In this document: positions 51,202-63,000 of the stretch, in pieces
Layout of the letters: each line of letters opens with the position of its first letter
How positions within the stretch are numbered: position 1 is the first letter of the stretch
Origin: Amoebophrya sp. A120
Lineage: Eukaryota > Sar > Dinophyceae > Syndiniales > Amoebophryaceae
Assembly: GCA_905178155.1 (NCBI GenBank)
Contig: CAJINV010000004.1
Location: 4,396,518 to 4,460,517 of the forward strand
DNA: 64,000 nucleotides
Direction: 5' to 3'
Translations under genes and position numbers: made by a program
The notes under the pieces: generated by a model
What the model was told of the DNA's origin: nothing
Databases searched by the model: none
Seen by the model: the letters and a program-made list of their open reading frames with translations, nothing else

Positions 51202-52971
51202 ATGCTGCCCTCCATCGTTGTGTCAATCGCTGAGAGCGCGCGGGATTCTCCCGTCGTGGAGTCCCTGCTTTCCCGCCAGGACAGGCTCCTCGCGACGGTT
51301 TTTCTGCTTATCATTTCCCTCCTCTTCCTATTCCAATGTAGGCGAAGGAGGAAGAACCGAATAGCTGCAACCCGGTTGGACGACAAGGTCATTCTGATCA
51401 CCGGGGCCGGCAGTGGCATTGGCCAATTGCTCGCGGTTCGGCTAGTCGAGCGGTGCAGCGGTTTGAAAGGTTTGATTCTGTGGGACATCAACGAAACGGG
51501 GTTGAAGAAGACCATGCAGCTCATTCGCAACAGCACGGGGAAAGAACGGCAGATTGTTGAAAAAATTGATAATCATCTCCACAATCAAGATCGGGATATT
51601 GGTGCTGATGATCATGCGCCTGGTAAAGCCGAGCAACCTTCTACAACAAGCCAACTGGACGTCGACCAGAATAACAATAAACTCTTCGCCACAACGCAAC
51701 TCGTGGACGTGTCCAACCGCGCGCAAGTGTTCCAAGCGGCGGAAAATTTAGTGGAAAAGAACAAATCCTACCCCTTGGTTTATGAATTGCAAAAGCATCG
51801 TACTAGTAGTAATTGCACGACAAATTTGCTCAGCATGAGAAACGGAATTTGTCATGCTGTTTAACCTTGGGATGGCGATTTGTAATGCATGATTGCGATT
51901 ACTACGAGTGCGATACTTTTGCACAGGATATGGTCCCGGATTTGCTAATTTTGAACGCGGGCGTCGTGAAAGGGAACGAGTTTGTCGAGTTCAAGTCGGA
52001 GCAAAACATCCGGCAGGTATCCTGTGCAAAAGTATCGTACTCGTAGTAATTGCAGTCACGCATTACAAATCTCGTTCCCAACGCAAATCAGCATGTCAAA
52101 TTCCATTTGTCATGCTGAGCGAATTTGTGTTGCAATTACTACTAGTACGATACTTTTGCAGTTCATACCAGCTGTTCGACGTGAACGTTTTTCACCTCTT
52201 CTGGTGTGTGCAAGCGTTTCTACCGAAGATGATGCAGAAGAGGCACTGGAACCGAATCGTGACCGTGGCCTCCGCGTCCGGCTCCGTCGGCGTCCCCCGG
52301 TTGACGGATTACTGTGCGAGCAAGTTCGCGGCGCAGGGGTTCCACGAGTCTCTGACGGCGGAGCTGCTGTTTCGGAAAAGGTATGGCAATGCAAAAGTAT
52401 CCGTATCCGATATTCGTGCGTGGAATCGAAATTGCAAATTGCAGTGTCCCGACCGAGGTGGTCTCCTAGGATCTTCCAAATCACGATTGCAAGATTCATT
52501 GTTCCTTCGTTCTGCAGCTTCAACATTTGCAAATTCTTTTGTCTAAAGGGCAATTTTGAAGTAAAGTACCGCGATGGCGATAATTTTGCATTGCATAAGG
52601 AGAGGAGTAACGACTTGATCCACACGGACACAGTTGTGGTGAATCCATCTTTGACGAGTACCAGCATGTTCCACGGGGCGGTGGCGACGAATAACTTTTT
52701 GCTTCCAAGTTTGACGCCGGAATACCTGGTGGGGAAAATCATCGAAGAGTCCATTTTCGGTGACACGGAAGACCTGCGGATACCCTTCATGGTGAAGTGT
52801 GGGCCGGTATTGAAGCTGATGCTACCGACGAAGTGGTCGCAGTTTATCGTGGAGAAAATTGGCGGGAATTACGACAATTTTGCAACGTCGGGGACGAGAA
52901 CAACGCCAAGCGAGTTGGGGGAAATGAAAAATGAACAGAATGTCGTGAAGGCTGCGAAAAAGATGAACTAG
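51202..52971 (+). CDS. Membrane-anchored short-chain dehydrogenase/reductase (17-beta-HSD/RDH-like)
   Basis: NAD(P)-dependent oxidoreductase probably anchored in the ER or lipid-droplet membrane. The N-terminal helix LLATVFLLIISLLFLFQC is followed by basic CRRRRKNR. The Rossmann motif is TGAGSGIG; LILNAGVV gives the NAG motif; TVASASGS carries the catalytic Ser and DYCASK the YxxxK pair. A 50-residue hydrophilic insertion (about residues 115-160) separates the second beta strand from D-V-S. Exons: 51202-51780, 51936-52016 or 52017, 52172 or 52173-52381, 52603-52971; 412 residues. All three introns are introners. The order resembles 17-beta-HSD 11/13 and retinol dehydrogenases; substrate unknown. 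Confidence 0.88.
51781..51930. mobile_element. Introner, family A (150 bp)
   Basis: Starts TATGAATTGCAAAAGCATCG and ends GATACTTTTGCACAGGATA. Flanks TGGTT and TGGTC match 4/5. Interrupts the enzyme just before the NAG motif (P-D-L-L-I-L-N-A-G). Confidence 0.9.
52018..52167. mobile_element. Introner, family A, readable as GT-AG (150 bp)
   Basis: Starts TATCCTGTGCAAAAGTATCG and ends GATACTTTTGCAGTTCATA, the opposite orientation to the previous element. Flanks GCAGG and CCAGC match 3/5. Because of these flanks, splicing 52017-52171 as GTATCC to ATACCAG is canonical and gives R-Q-L-F-D-V-N-V-F. Confidence 0.88.
52382..52597. mobile_element. Introner, diverged family A relative (216 bp)
   Basis: Starts TATGGCAATGCAAAAGTATC and ends GATAATTTTGCATTGCATA. 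Flanks AAAGG and AGGAG are weakly alike (AAGG overlaps the element edge on the right). Longer than standard, and the common TTTGTMATGC box is missing. Confidence 0.7.
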
Positions 52972-54025
52972 TATGATTTTTTGCTAGGTTAAGGTTATTC
53001 CCACGGTTTTTAATTTTAACACCGTGATGTGTACGATTATTCGAAATTTAGATTTATCTGAGTTTGATCGCAGCTTCAGGCAAGTCATTGGCTTTTCAGG
53101 AGTTTCTTGTACTACATTTGTTTCTAGAGCTCGGTCATCGACAGCTCCGTTTCTGCTGGTTTCTGATCCTGTTTCTGGATTACCGAATTTTTTTGTGAGG
53201 AGCAAAGGCGCAGTGCTTTTTTCCTGACATCAAGACCGGGCTTTTTCATTGACGCTATCGAATGCAAATGCAATCTACCCTGGAGAAGAAAGAGAAAGCA
53301 GGAAGAGAAAACTAAGGCTTTGCCATCGATTCTGGTGTTCCTCGTTTCCCCTATGCCAGTAGATCTTCAGCGTTGTTGTATACATGGTGCTGTTGATCCT
53401 CGCTGATGCTGATCAGTAAGGCAGCATGACGTACTTGTTCTTCCTCAATAATACGAAGATTAGGATTGACCACTGCTGGAGAAGAGTTGTTGTGCCTGCA
53501 GCGGCAGCGAAAAAAAAAGTGTAATGTCGTGCTGCAGCTGCTGCGATTCCACCTTGCGTTTTTGATCATGTGTGGCTCGTGAATGGTGACTGTGTCTGCT
53601 CTTCTGCAGTTGTGTAAGTGAAGATGGGTTGTGTGTGTACAAGACCAAGAGCTGCAAGTTGTTCTTCATGCGAGGATGGTACAAACCCAAAACCCGAAAT
53701 ACGAAAAGTATAGTACGCTGAAGATTGCCACGTTGGAAATCAAAAGCACCTGTACAGCAGAACTACACGGAGGAGAGACGAAGACCCGTACTTTTGCTAT
53801 AGCTCATTCTGACTCATTGACTTTGCCTTGAAGCAGAATATTAGTATTACGAGGACTTCTACTACTGGACTGACATGTACATATGATCGCAAACGCAATG
53901 GCGATATCTTCTACGCACGATATTGATTGTGACCACAACGACAACCCCTGTGTCGAAACTGAATTTCAACATAAGAAAAGACTGCTGAGTTGATCAAGAA
54001 CACGACGGCCAAATAGTACCATACG
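52972..54025. other. Intergenic region
   Basis: About 1.05 kb, AT-rich. Near 53.70-53.80 kb a weak inverted pair (ACGAAAAGTATAGTACGC and CGTACTTTTGCTATAGC) faintly recalls family A but has no TAT/ATA ends or duplication. No gene supported. Confidence 0.5.
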
Positions 54026-57000
54026 ATGTTGCTTGCCTACCTGGCCTCTTACCTGGAGTGGTTTTTTCTGTGTCTCTTCACGTGGGGCGACTCCTGGTAC
54101 TGCGCGAATTACAGCTGCATTGCCGCCTGGCTATTTGTCTCCTTCTTTTTCGCCGTGGTTTTACCGGAGTCAAATTACCTTTTCGACCGGACGCAGAAGC
54201 GGATCGAGCAGTTTGTGTACTTGAACAACTTCAACGCCTTCAAGTACGCGGTGGACATCGGGCGGATTCAGGCTAAGCCGCTCGATCGAATAACCGGAGG
54301 CAGGTGTTGCTTGCAGCACTTAGTGACTGGCCGGATTATTTTCTGTCCCAACCCCTCCGCCGTGGCCTACAGCAACGATGCGGTGGACGATGGACAGGAC
54401 CGGGAAAACAAAAACACGCTTGCCACCACGGCGGCCGCGACGTGGGACCGGAATAATGGGTGTGATGCGGCGCGGATTGATGAGCTCGTGGAAATGGAAG
54501 AGAGGTTGGAGAAGGAGGAACAATTATTTTCTACTACGACAACACCATCACAGCACGTCTACAGCAAGAGAACTCGCAACACATCATCAAATTACGGATC
54601 AAGCACGACATCATCTTCAAAAACTACTACGTCCTCTCACCGCGGAACCAGGTATCCCTATCTGTGGACGCTCTTGCGAAAGGAGATGCCACTCTCCTGT
54701 CATGTCGTCTTCTCGGCGACCGAAGGGAAGGAACGAAACGTAGGAACAAGTAGATCCTGTTCACCTACGGCCGGCGGACCAGTTGCTGCTACACCTGCAG
54801 GAGACAGCACCATCCCAGCGAGCAAGAAAAACTTCGCCAAGAGGACCGCAGATGATTCTGCGGGGAAGAATTCGTATTCTACTTTCCAGAATATGAACAA
54901 AAATAAGTCTCGGTTTTATTCTTTTCCGAACTTTAAAAAGTTGACGAAGTTCGGGCTCTCCAACCTGTTCGTGCTTCTGATCAGCACGATTGAGCCCTGC
55001 GTTTCCATCGCGTTGAAATTCTGGCAACTCCGCCGCAAGGACTGGGACAGCCACAGCGTGTGGGGCAGCGCTTTGTTCTACGCCAGTTTGGCTCACCTGG
55101 GCATGCTGTTGAGCGAGAACAACGACGACAACCTCTGCCGCGAGTTGCACCTGAATCTCGATTTGGAAAACGGCAGTCAGGCGAAGGAAAACCAGGAAAA
55201 GATTCTGGCCGCGCGGAGGAAGGCCTTGTGGCAGGTACTCATCGCCTTCTTCTACATGCTGGGCGGCGGGGTCGTCTGGCTCGGCGCCGCGCTGGGGGAG
55301 TCGGTCCTGTTCTGCCTGAAGTCGTTTCTGGTCACAGTCGCGTTTGGGGGCGAGAACAAATGTAGTACCGAAGAGGAAGAGCTGTTTGGAATACGAGATC
55401 CGCATAGAGATAGAGTAAACAATGAACAGGAAGATTCAGGCTGTGCTGCAGCGGTTGGGCGTAAATGTAGTTGGTTCGCCAGCAGTTCTTCTTCCTTTTC
55501 TCCGGGAGCGCGGTGGGTAAGAGCATCGGGAAGCGGTGGGACAACAAGACCCTCTAAAGGAGGAGGTCGTGCTGGCTCCTTTTCTTTGTTCCGAGATCTC
55601 GTTTATGACGACGAAGATGAACAAATACAGGAACAGGATGCTTCATCTTCTTGCGACCAAGACAAGGACGGAACAACGGGCGCCGGCGGAGGTTCATCTT
55701 CTACTAGAAGTGGTACAACAAGTTGTTCGACCGCATCACAGCACCGGATTCGTGTGCTGTACCACCGCGACCGCGAGAAAGATTTTGTACCACTGCATGT
55801 GGTGGAAGACAAGATATTAAAACGGAACAGTTATGATTTGCTCCCCTCTACCACTTCACCGTCAGATGACCTTCGTGGCGGACGACGTCGACAGGAGCGC
55901 GAAAGTTTATTGTCACCACATTACGACAAGCACTCCCACTCGCACTTCTCATCCTCGCCGACGTCCTCGTGGCTCACTTTGTTTCTGCACCGCTCTCAAC
56001 TTAGCTACTTGTGTAAAAATACTACCCGAGAGGACCAAGACCACGAGTTCAACTTTGATGAGAAGTTGTCTACAAGAAATGATGATCCGGGAGGAGAAAC
56101 AGGTTTTGCTTCGGCGGACGGGGGAAATAACAATAAGGGACGAGTTGCGAACAAAATAAACCGCCGCGCGCCCCGGGGCGCGTGTTCTGCTCTTCATTCT
56201 TGTTGCCGAATGAAGGACCGCGGTGGAGGCGCGGAGCAGGTGGACGACCACATCATGGATAAACCCAGCGAGCAGATCAGCACCTGTACGACCGACACAT
56301 TGCCCAGTAGTACATCAACGTCATCGAAGCGAAAAGGGTCGAAAAATAAAATCAAAGGAAATAAGAAGAAAAGCAACAGGAGGACAAGCTTGATAACTTC
56401 TTCTTCGTCCGGCGTGGGAGCCACTGCCCCCTCGTCTACCACCACACAAGAAATAACGCCTGCTGCTGTTCGTCACTCTCACGACACAGCGCCTCCGCCC
56501 GACAAAGCGCGAGATTTTGCGGAGGGACCTCTTGCCACGGAGGAAAACGAAGAGGAAAACCACGTTCAAGAGCGCGACGGAAACGAAGAAAATCTTTTCC
56601 TCTTCATCAAATTTAGCGAGCTCGCGGAGTACCTGCAGCCGTCGCTTGCGGACGGCGATTTGATGCTGTACTGCGACTATGAACTGCAAAAATATCTTAC
56701 TAGTAGTAATTGCAATACAAGTTCGCTCAGCATGACAAATGGAATTTGTCATGCTGATTTGCCTTGGGAACGAGATCTGTAATGCACCATGACTGCAATT
56801 ACTACGAGTGCGATACTTTTGCACAGGATAGCGACCGGAAATTTCTGACCGCGGAAAACGTGAACAGCATCGGGAATATCAAATGCAAAAGTGTCTGGGT
56901 CTGGAAGATTTCTAGATTTGTCATGCATATTCTCCATGACCCATGACGTCTGTGATGCATGCCGTAGCATCGTAGGCTTTTAGAGACCCTCCTGATGCCT

Positions 57001-60000
57001 ATTCCGCATGAGAAATACCCTCTCCGCGTAACACAAACTGGATTCCTGTTTCTGGTCAACATGCAATACAGATTTTTTCGGAATTCAAAAACAGCATTAC
57101 AAGTTGCAACCTTCCAGACCAAGACATTTTTGCATTTCATACGGAATTTTCTCTACGAGCACAACAAGTACGTGGAAGCCATCGCGTGCTACAATGCCGC
57201 GGTGTTTCTCGCGGAAAAGGCTTGTGAAATCGTGGGAAGTTGTAGTAGAAGTTTTTGTGATGTAGAAGAAGTAGAAGAAGAAAGTGGTCATGGTCGTGGT
57301 CATCTCTCCGCCCACGCGCAAGCGTTGTCCTGCTACTATTCCAACCTGGCGCTAACCTTGCTCCGGATCGAGGATTACGGCAAGGCGGTGCACGCATTGC
57401 ACCACTCGTTGTTTCTGCAGCATCAGGGAAATAAGAATAACGCAGCAGGGTTGGCCTTGCCACTACATGGCGCACGAGGACCAATCCAAGAGCTACCACC
57501 AGCACCACCACCACCTCCGACGAAGCAGTGTTTTTACCTCGCGGTCGCAAATCTGAAATTGCAGAACCACGCAATGGCGAAGGCCCTGCTGTCCTGTTGC
57601 TTGCTGGAAGAACCGGGGAATTGCAGTTTCAAAGCCTTCGCGCGCGTCATGTACCCCGAACTACTTGTTTGTGATAGAAGTAGCACTGCATGTAGTTCTT
57701 GGCGTGGTGGAGGAGAACAAAGAGAAGCCTTGGCTGGAATTGTGTCAAGTCGAAGCAACCCCGCAGGAGATGTTGAGGCATCTACATCAATACACTGTGT
57801 CGCCTACGAAAGGTATTTGGAGGAGTTTTTAGAGGAAAACCTTCTCCTGGACCACTACGCCACTACAACGACTTCAACTTCTAGCACGACACTTTCAAGA
57901 GCAAGTATGGCCACCACCACCACCTCTCCCTGGACCCCCTTCACGATTCTGCAGGCAGCGGTTCTGAGGCGAAAAAGAGCGAAGGCCGACGCTTGGAAGC
58001 TGGTCCTGGCCGGTGCGGCGAGGGTGGTTGGCGGCGGGAACAAGAATTGTAAAGATGATGACAAAGCGATCGCGAGAACCGGGATCAGGTGCTTCAGTCT
58101 GAATACCGCGATACAGGCGTATGCTGCGGAAGAAGATTCATGCACAGCATCAATCACATTTACATCAAAGGACGATGTTCTTGGTAGGAGTACTGGTAAA
58201 AACCTTGGACAACAAAAACAGCACCAGGACAAGTCTAGTACTATCTCTATCTCATCGGAGAATGGAAAGAACCACCAGGAAGTAGAGCCGACCAATTCCA
58301 ACCCAGATGCTGTCGTTGTCCCGTTCGCGACTCGCACCACCACCGCGGTCCGCAAAGCCGCCGCCGGCCTCGACCTGCGCGGCGAAAAAGCTGCGGTCGA
58401 AAAAGGTACGGAAACCGAGAAGAAAGCGACCAGTGACCGGTGGACCCGCGTGCGCGGCGAAATCGAGGGGTATCTGAACCTTATGCAATCTGGCAAAAGG
58501 ATTGCACTAGTACAACGAGTTGCATATCATTTTATACAAATTTCTTGCACGAAAGAAAAAATGATGTTTGTCGTGCAGATGACTCGGGCTAGATTTAGCA
58601 GATCTGTCATGCAAGAACAGCACAGCAACTCATACGAGTGCGATATTTTTGTCGGCAGAATAAACCAGTTGACCGAGCAGTTGACGACCAACACGACGAT
58701 CGTGGAATCCTCAATGCGGAAAGCTTATGCAAGGAAAAGACCGTGTAAGAAGGGCAAGTCTGATGTGATGCAGAAAATGCAAAGCAGTTACACTTGTCAT
58801 GCTAGACACACATGAAGTCCTCGTCCTCTTTGCAAGTGTATTTTCACGTAGTACGAGCTGTGCATGACAAACTTTCGCTGTGGTCTTGCAGACGAGACCA
58901 AATGTGTCATGCTATCACTCCATCAAGACACCTACACTAAGCGCCAGTTTTTTTTTCTTGGATAAAGCTAGCTGGCGCAGACCGCCCGACGCGGGGACGT
59001 ACCAGGACTACATTATCGAGGAAATCGCGATTGCGCTATCCCGCGAGGTGTCGTTGCCCTGCTTTGGCACATCATCAACAACTGCGGCAACTGGTACAAA
59101 AACGAATGCTGACACTACGACCTCCTCGAATGGTACGTCAAACCATAGTTTAGAAATTCTGGAAGAGCTCTGCGCGACGGCGAACCAGTTCCAATTCAAA
59201 CCTTCCAACCCGAACTGGGCCGCGTTTTTCTCAGATTATGAGTCTTACGCGTCGGTGTCGCAGTATGCATTGCAAAAGTATCGTACTTCTCGTAGTATTG
59301 CAATACAAATTAGCTCAGCATAATGACAAATGGAATTTCTCATGCTGATTTAGCTTGAAAAAGGTTTTTGTCTTGCATGACTGCGATTAGTACGAGTACG
59401 ATACTTTTGCACAGGATACGCAGAAGGCAGACGCAAGTGTACTGGCGGATCGGAAGATCGACGAGCAGTCGGTCATACGAGCGGTTGAGAAAGTCGCGGA
59501 GAAGAAAAGGAGCTCCACTACTTGTTCTTCTACAGGCGAAAATAAAGAAGTTGCGAAAAAGATGAACAAGATTATTCCAGTAAATTTCACCGAGGAGGCG
59601 TTTTTCGGCAGCGCGTATGTGCGGTATCGCTTGGGAATGTGGGTGGAGCAGATGGGCTTGATCCTTTCCATGACCGCGAACGATTTGTACCGGGCGGAAC
59701 TGTATGACGTGCCAACGTCGCGAACCTCCGCAGAGTTTGCGGCGAAGATTTTGCAGAAAGTGGTGTTGGAAGACATCGACAAGCGCCTCGAAATCCTGGG
59801 ACCGGCGGGCCGCGCGGAAGCCTTGACAGGGTTGGTCACCTTGCTCGATTTGGTTCTGTTGGACTTGAAAAACGAAGCAGAGATGAGCAGCAATACGACC
59901 ACGACGGCTTCTCCAATAGTTGATGTCGAAACAACACGACCACCCGGTGCCCCTTTCAGCGAGTTTTCTTCTCTGAAAACAAAAGCAACTCCGAAAATAA

Positions 60001-63000
60001 CGACCACGGCAAATAAATCGCCTGAAGATGGTGCTGTTAATGAAACTGAATCTGATCATACTAGCACTTCTGAAGCAATAATGACAAGAACTACGTCTTC
60101 GCAGAAGCACAATCCGCAGGCGGTACTGATCTCGCTGCAAAACCAGCTGAAGAACTTATTTCCGATGCGGGCAGCGAGACGTCAGAGTGAGGACGGCGAA
60201 GAAGATCATGGCGCTAGTTCTACTGCTGCTCCCCCTGCTGTACTTCCTGCCGTAGCCGCATTGCAAGATGATGTTCCTTGTTCGTCCACCTCTGTGGGGG
60301 AGAAGACTGTAAAAACGGGCTCCACAACGGCTCGTTCTTTCACTTTGAAAACAGCTGCGGGCGCCTCGAGTTTTGGCGCCACAGCTTCCGTTCTTTCCGT
60401 GTGTAGTTCTACTTCAGGAGCTCCTCCTTGCGGAGGTTCTTCGTCCTCTAGGAAAAACAGTACGAGCAGCTCCGGGTCGTCTTCCAGCTCAAAAGCATCC
60501 TCTGGATCAACATCTTCTCGGCGGAATAGTAAAAGGAATAAGGGCAAAAACGAACAAGAGCTAGAGCGCAATGGCGTTCCCGGCGGGCACGCATTTTTTA
60601 ATGCACAAGGCCGCACGGTAGACACAGAGCCGCCTTCAAACTTCTACGCGACAACGCGTAACTCAAGCTCGTGCGTCGACACCCCCGGAGTTACCGTCGA
60701 GGTGGACACAGAAACTGCTCCGGACTTGTCTGGTACATCTTGTTCGTCTAGCAGCTCGAAAAATTCGTCACCAACAACGGAAGTAGAGGACCACAACCAC
60801 GCTAGTAGAGCCGGCACCCTGGACGACGCTATTAAGAACTGTGCAGCTGCTGAGTCAAGAACGACCTCATGCGCTAGAAGTAGTTCCTCGTCGCAGACGC
60901 AGGCGGAATTCGCCTTCACACACTGCCTTCTCGTGGATGAAAAAAAGCGGACAGTGCATGTGTTGGAAGCAAGCCACGAAGTAGATTCGTTTGAAACTAC
61001 ATCAAACGGAAGTACAGCGCTGTTTCATCCTACCGAGGTGCTGGTGAAAGTGCGCTTGCGCGAGTGGCTCATTGACAAAAACGCGTACAGAACTGTCCGG
61101 AGGCCACGCGGCTCGTCAATGTCATCTGCTGCTGCTGCTGCCGGGGCAGCAGCTGTGGCGGACGGTGAATGTAAGTCAGGTCTTCCCGAAAAAGAGGGGA
61201 GCTGCACTAGCAGGAGCTCCGGGGTGTTATACCGCAGAGGCAAAAAGCAGGAGGACAAACACCGAAAAAATGGATCGGGATCCGGGAAAATCATATCAGA
61301 TTCAACCTCAAAAGGAGAACAGCAGAGCAAGAAAAACAATTCGGGCAACAAAGAGAAAGAAAGAGACGCGAATCATGTTGATGCTGACGAAACCGATCCC
61401 ACAGTGCTGGCGACATACGGATTCCGTCTACATGATCTGCAACATGACTACACAGCTGCCGAACTACATCATTCACACAGACGAGAGGATGACCCAAAAA
61501 GAACAACTGCTTCTTTCACTTTCACCGCTCCTCCCTACAGTTTCACGATGAATTTCCTTGGAAGAAAAAACGTATGCATTGCAAAAGTATCTTAGTCGTG
61601 CAAATTGCAGTTGTCATCCAAGACATAAGTATCTTCTGGCTGCTGATGCTAAACAAGCTAAGGTGAATTATGAGCACAAGAGAAGACAACTCCATACTTC
61701 AAGCTGCGCAATAAATTTGTGAAGATGCGATCACTACTAGTACGAAGATGCTTGTGCAATGCATAAAAAGAGCTCCTCTGCATTTTCGGTGGTGGCTACC
61801 TTTTTTTCCACAGTTTGAAACCCGACGTCGTTCCCCCAAAACAGAAGTACATCGGCTTCAATTTGATCGGGCACAGTGCCTTTCCCTTCAAAAACACGCG
61901 GACCGAGGAGCCGGCGTTATTGTTTTTTGGCGGGTACTACTATTCTGACGCCGCGGCAGGAGTAGGCTCTGCGAATACTAGTAGTGCGACCCTCCGTTGT
62001 TGTTCTGTTTGGGAACATCAAAGAGCAGCGAGACGTCGTCAAAGAAGGAGCTCGCTTTCAACATCCGCTTCTCAAAAAATAGAACATAATTGTGACGAGC
62101 AGCTTTCTTCTTGTTATGCAGCCCCAATATTTCCGCCCCGAAAAAAGCAGTTCGCAGAGTTCTTCAAACTCGATCTAGACACGATAGAGATCCACCAGCA
62201 AGAGGCCGCGAAACACGGCAAGGCGGGCAGTTACCTGGTAAAAAGCTCGAAGGGCACCACTACGCACACCGGACGACCGCCGGGGGGGAAGAAGTTCAGC
62301 ATCATACTCGAAGTGACGTTTCAACGGATTTTCCCGAATGGCGGAGTGCACTTGAATTTAGACAATGCAGATTTCGAAGATCGGGAGACGTTACTGTCGA
62401 TACCCCCACGCTACGGGCATTGCGTATTTCCGCTCGAAGTGGAAAACGCCGAATTTTTGCAGCAAGAAGTCCTGTTGGAGAGAGAGCGACAGCAAGAGCA
62501 CAGTAGGCTGTTGCGGAATAATGGTTGTACTGTGGGAGCAAGCTCTTCTGACCAAACGTCACAAGCTAGAGGTGCAACAACTACGCAGGAAGAACCAACA
62601 CAAGTACCAGGAGCTGCCCCTACAACTACCCAGGTAGAACATCACCCTCAGCGGCATGGGCAAAGCAATAGCAACTCGAAAAACAACAGCAACCTCGAAA
62701 GCAGCAATCCTGTTGTCATGGATAACGTCTCCCCTTGGTGGGAAGTCGCGGAGAACGACAAACTACACAGTATCCTGTGGAAAAGTATCGTACTCGTACT
62801 AATCGCATTCATGCAATACAAGTTTTTTTCTCGTCAAGTTAAACCCGCATGACAAATTTTATTTCTCTTGCTGAGGAAATTTGTCATGTGATTTATACGT
62901 AGTACGATGCTTTTGCATTTCATACACAGCCAGGCACGGCAAAAGCGTTCAAAACTCTTCATGGCGGTTTTAGGGGGCACCGACGGCTTCTCGGTTTTCA

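Noticed and set aside
53697-53800. Possible intergenic family A remnant
   Set aside because: Only a short weak inverted pair, with no TAT/ATA ends or target repeat.
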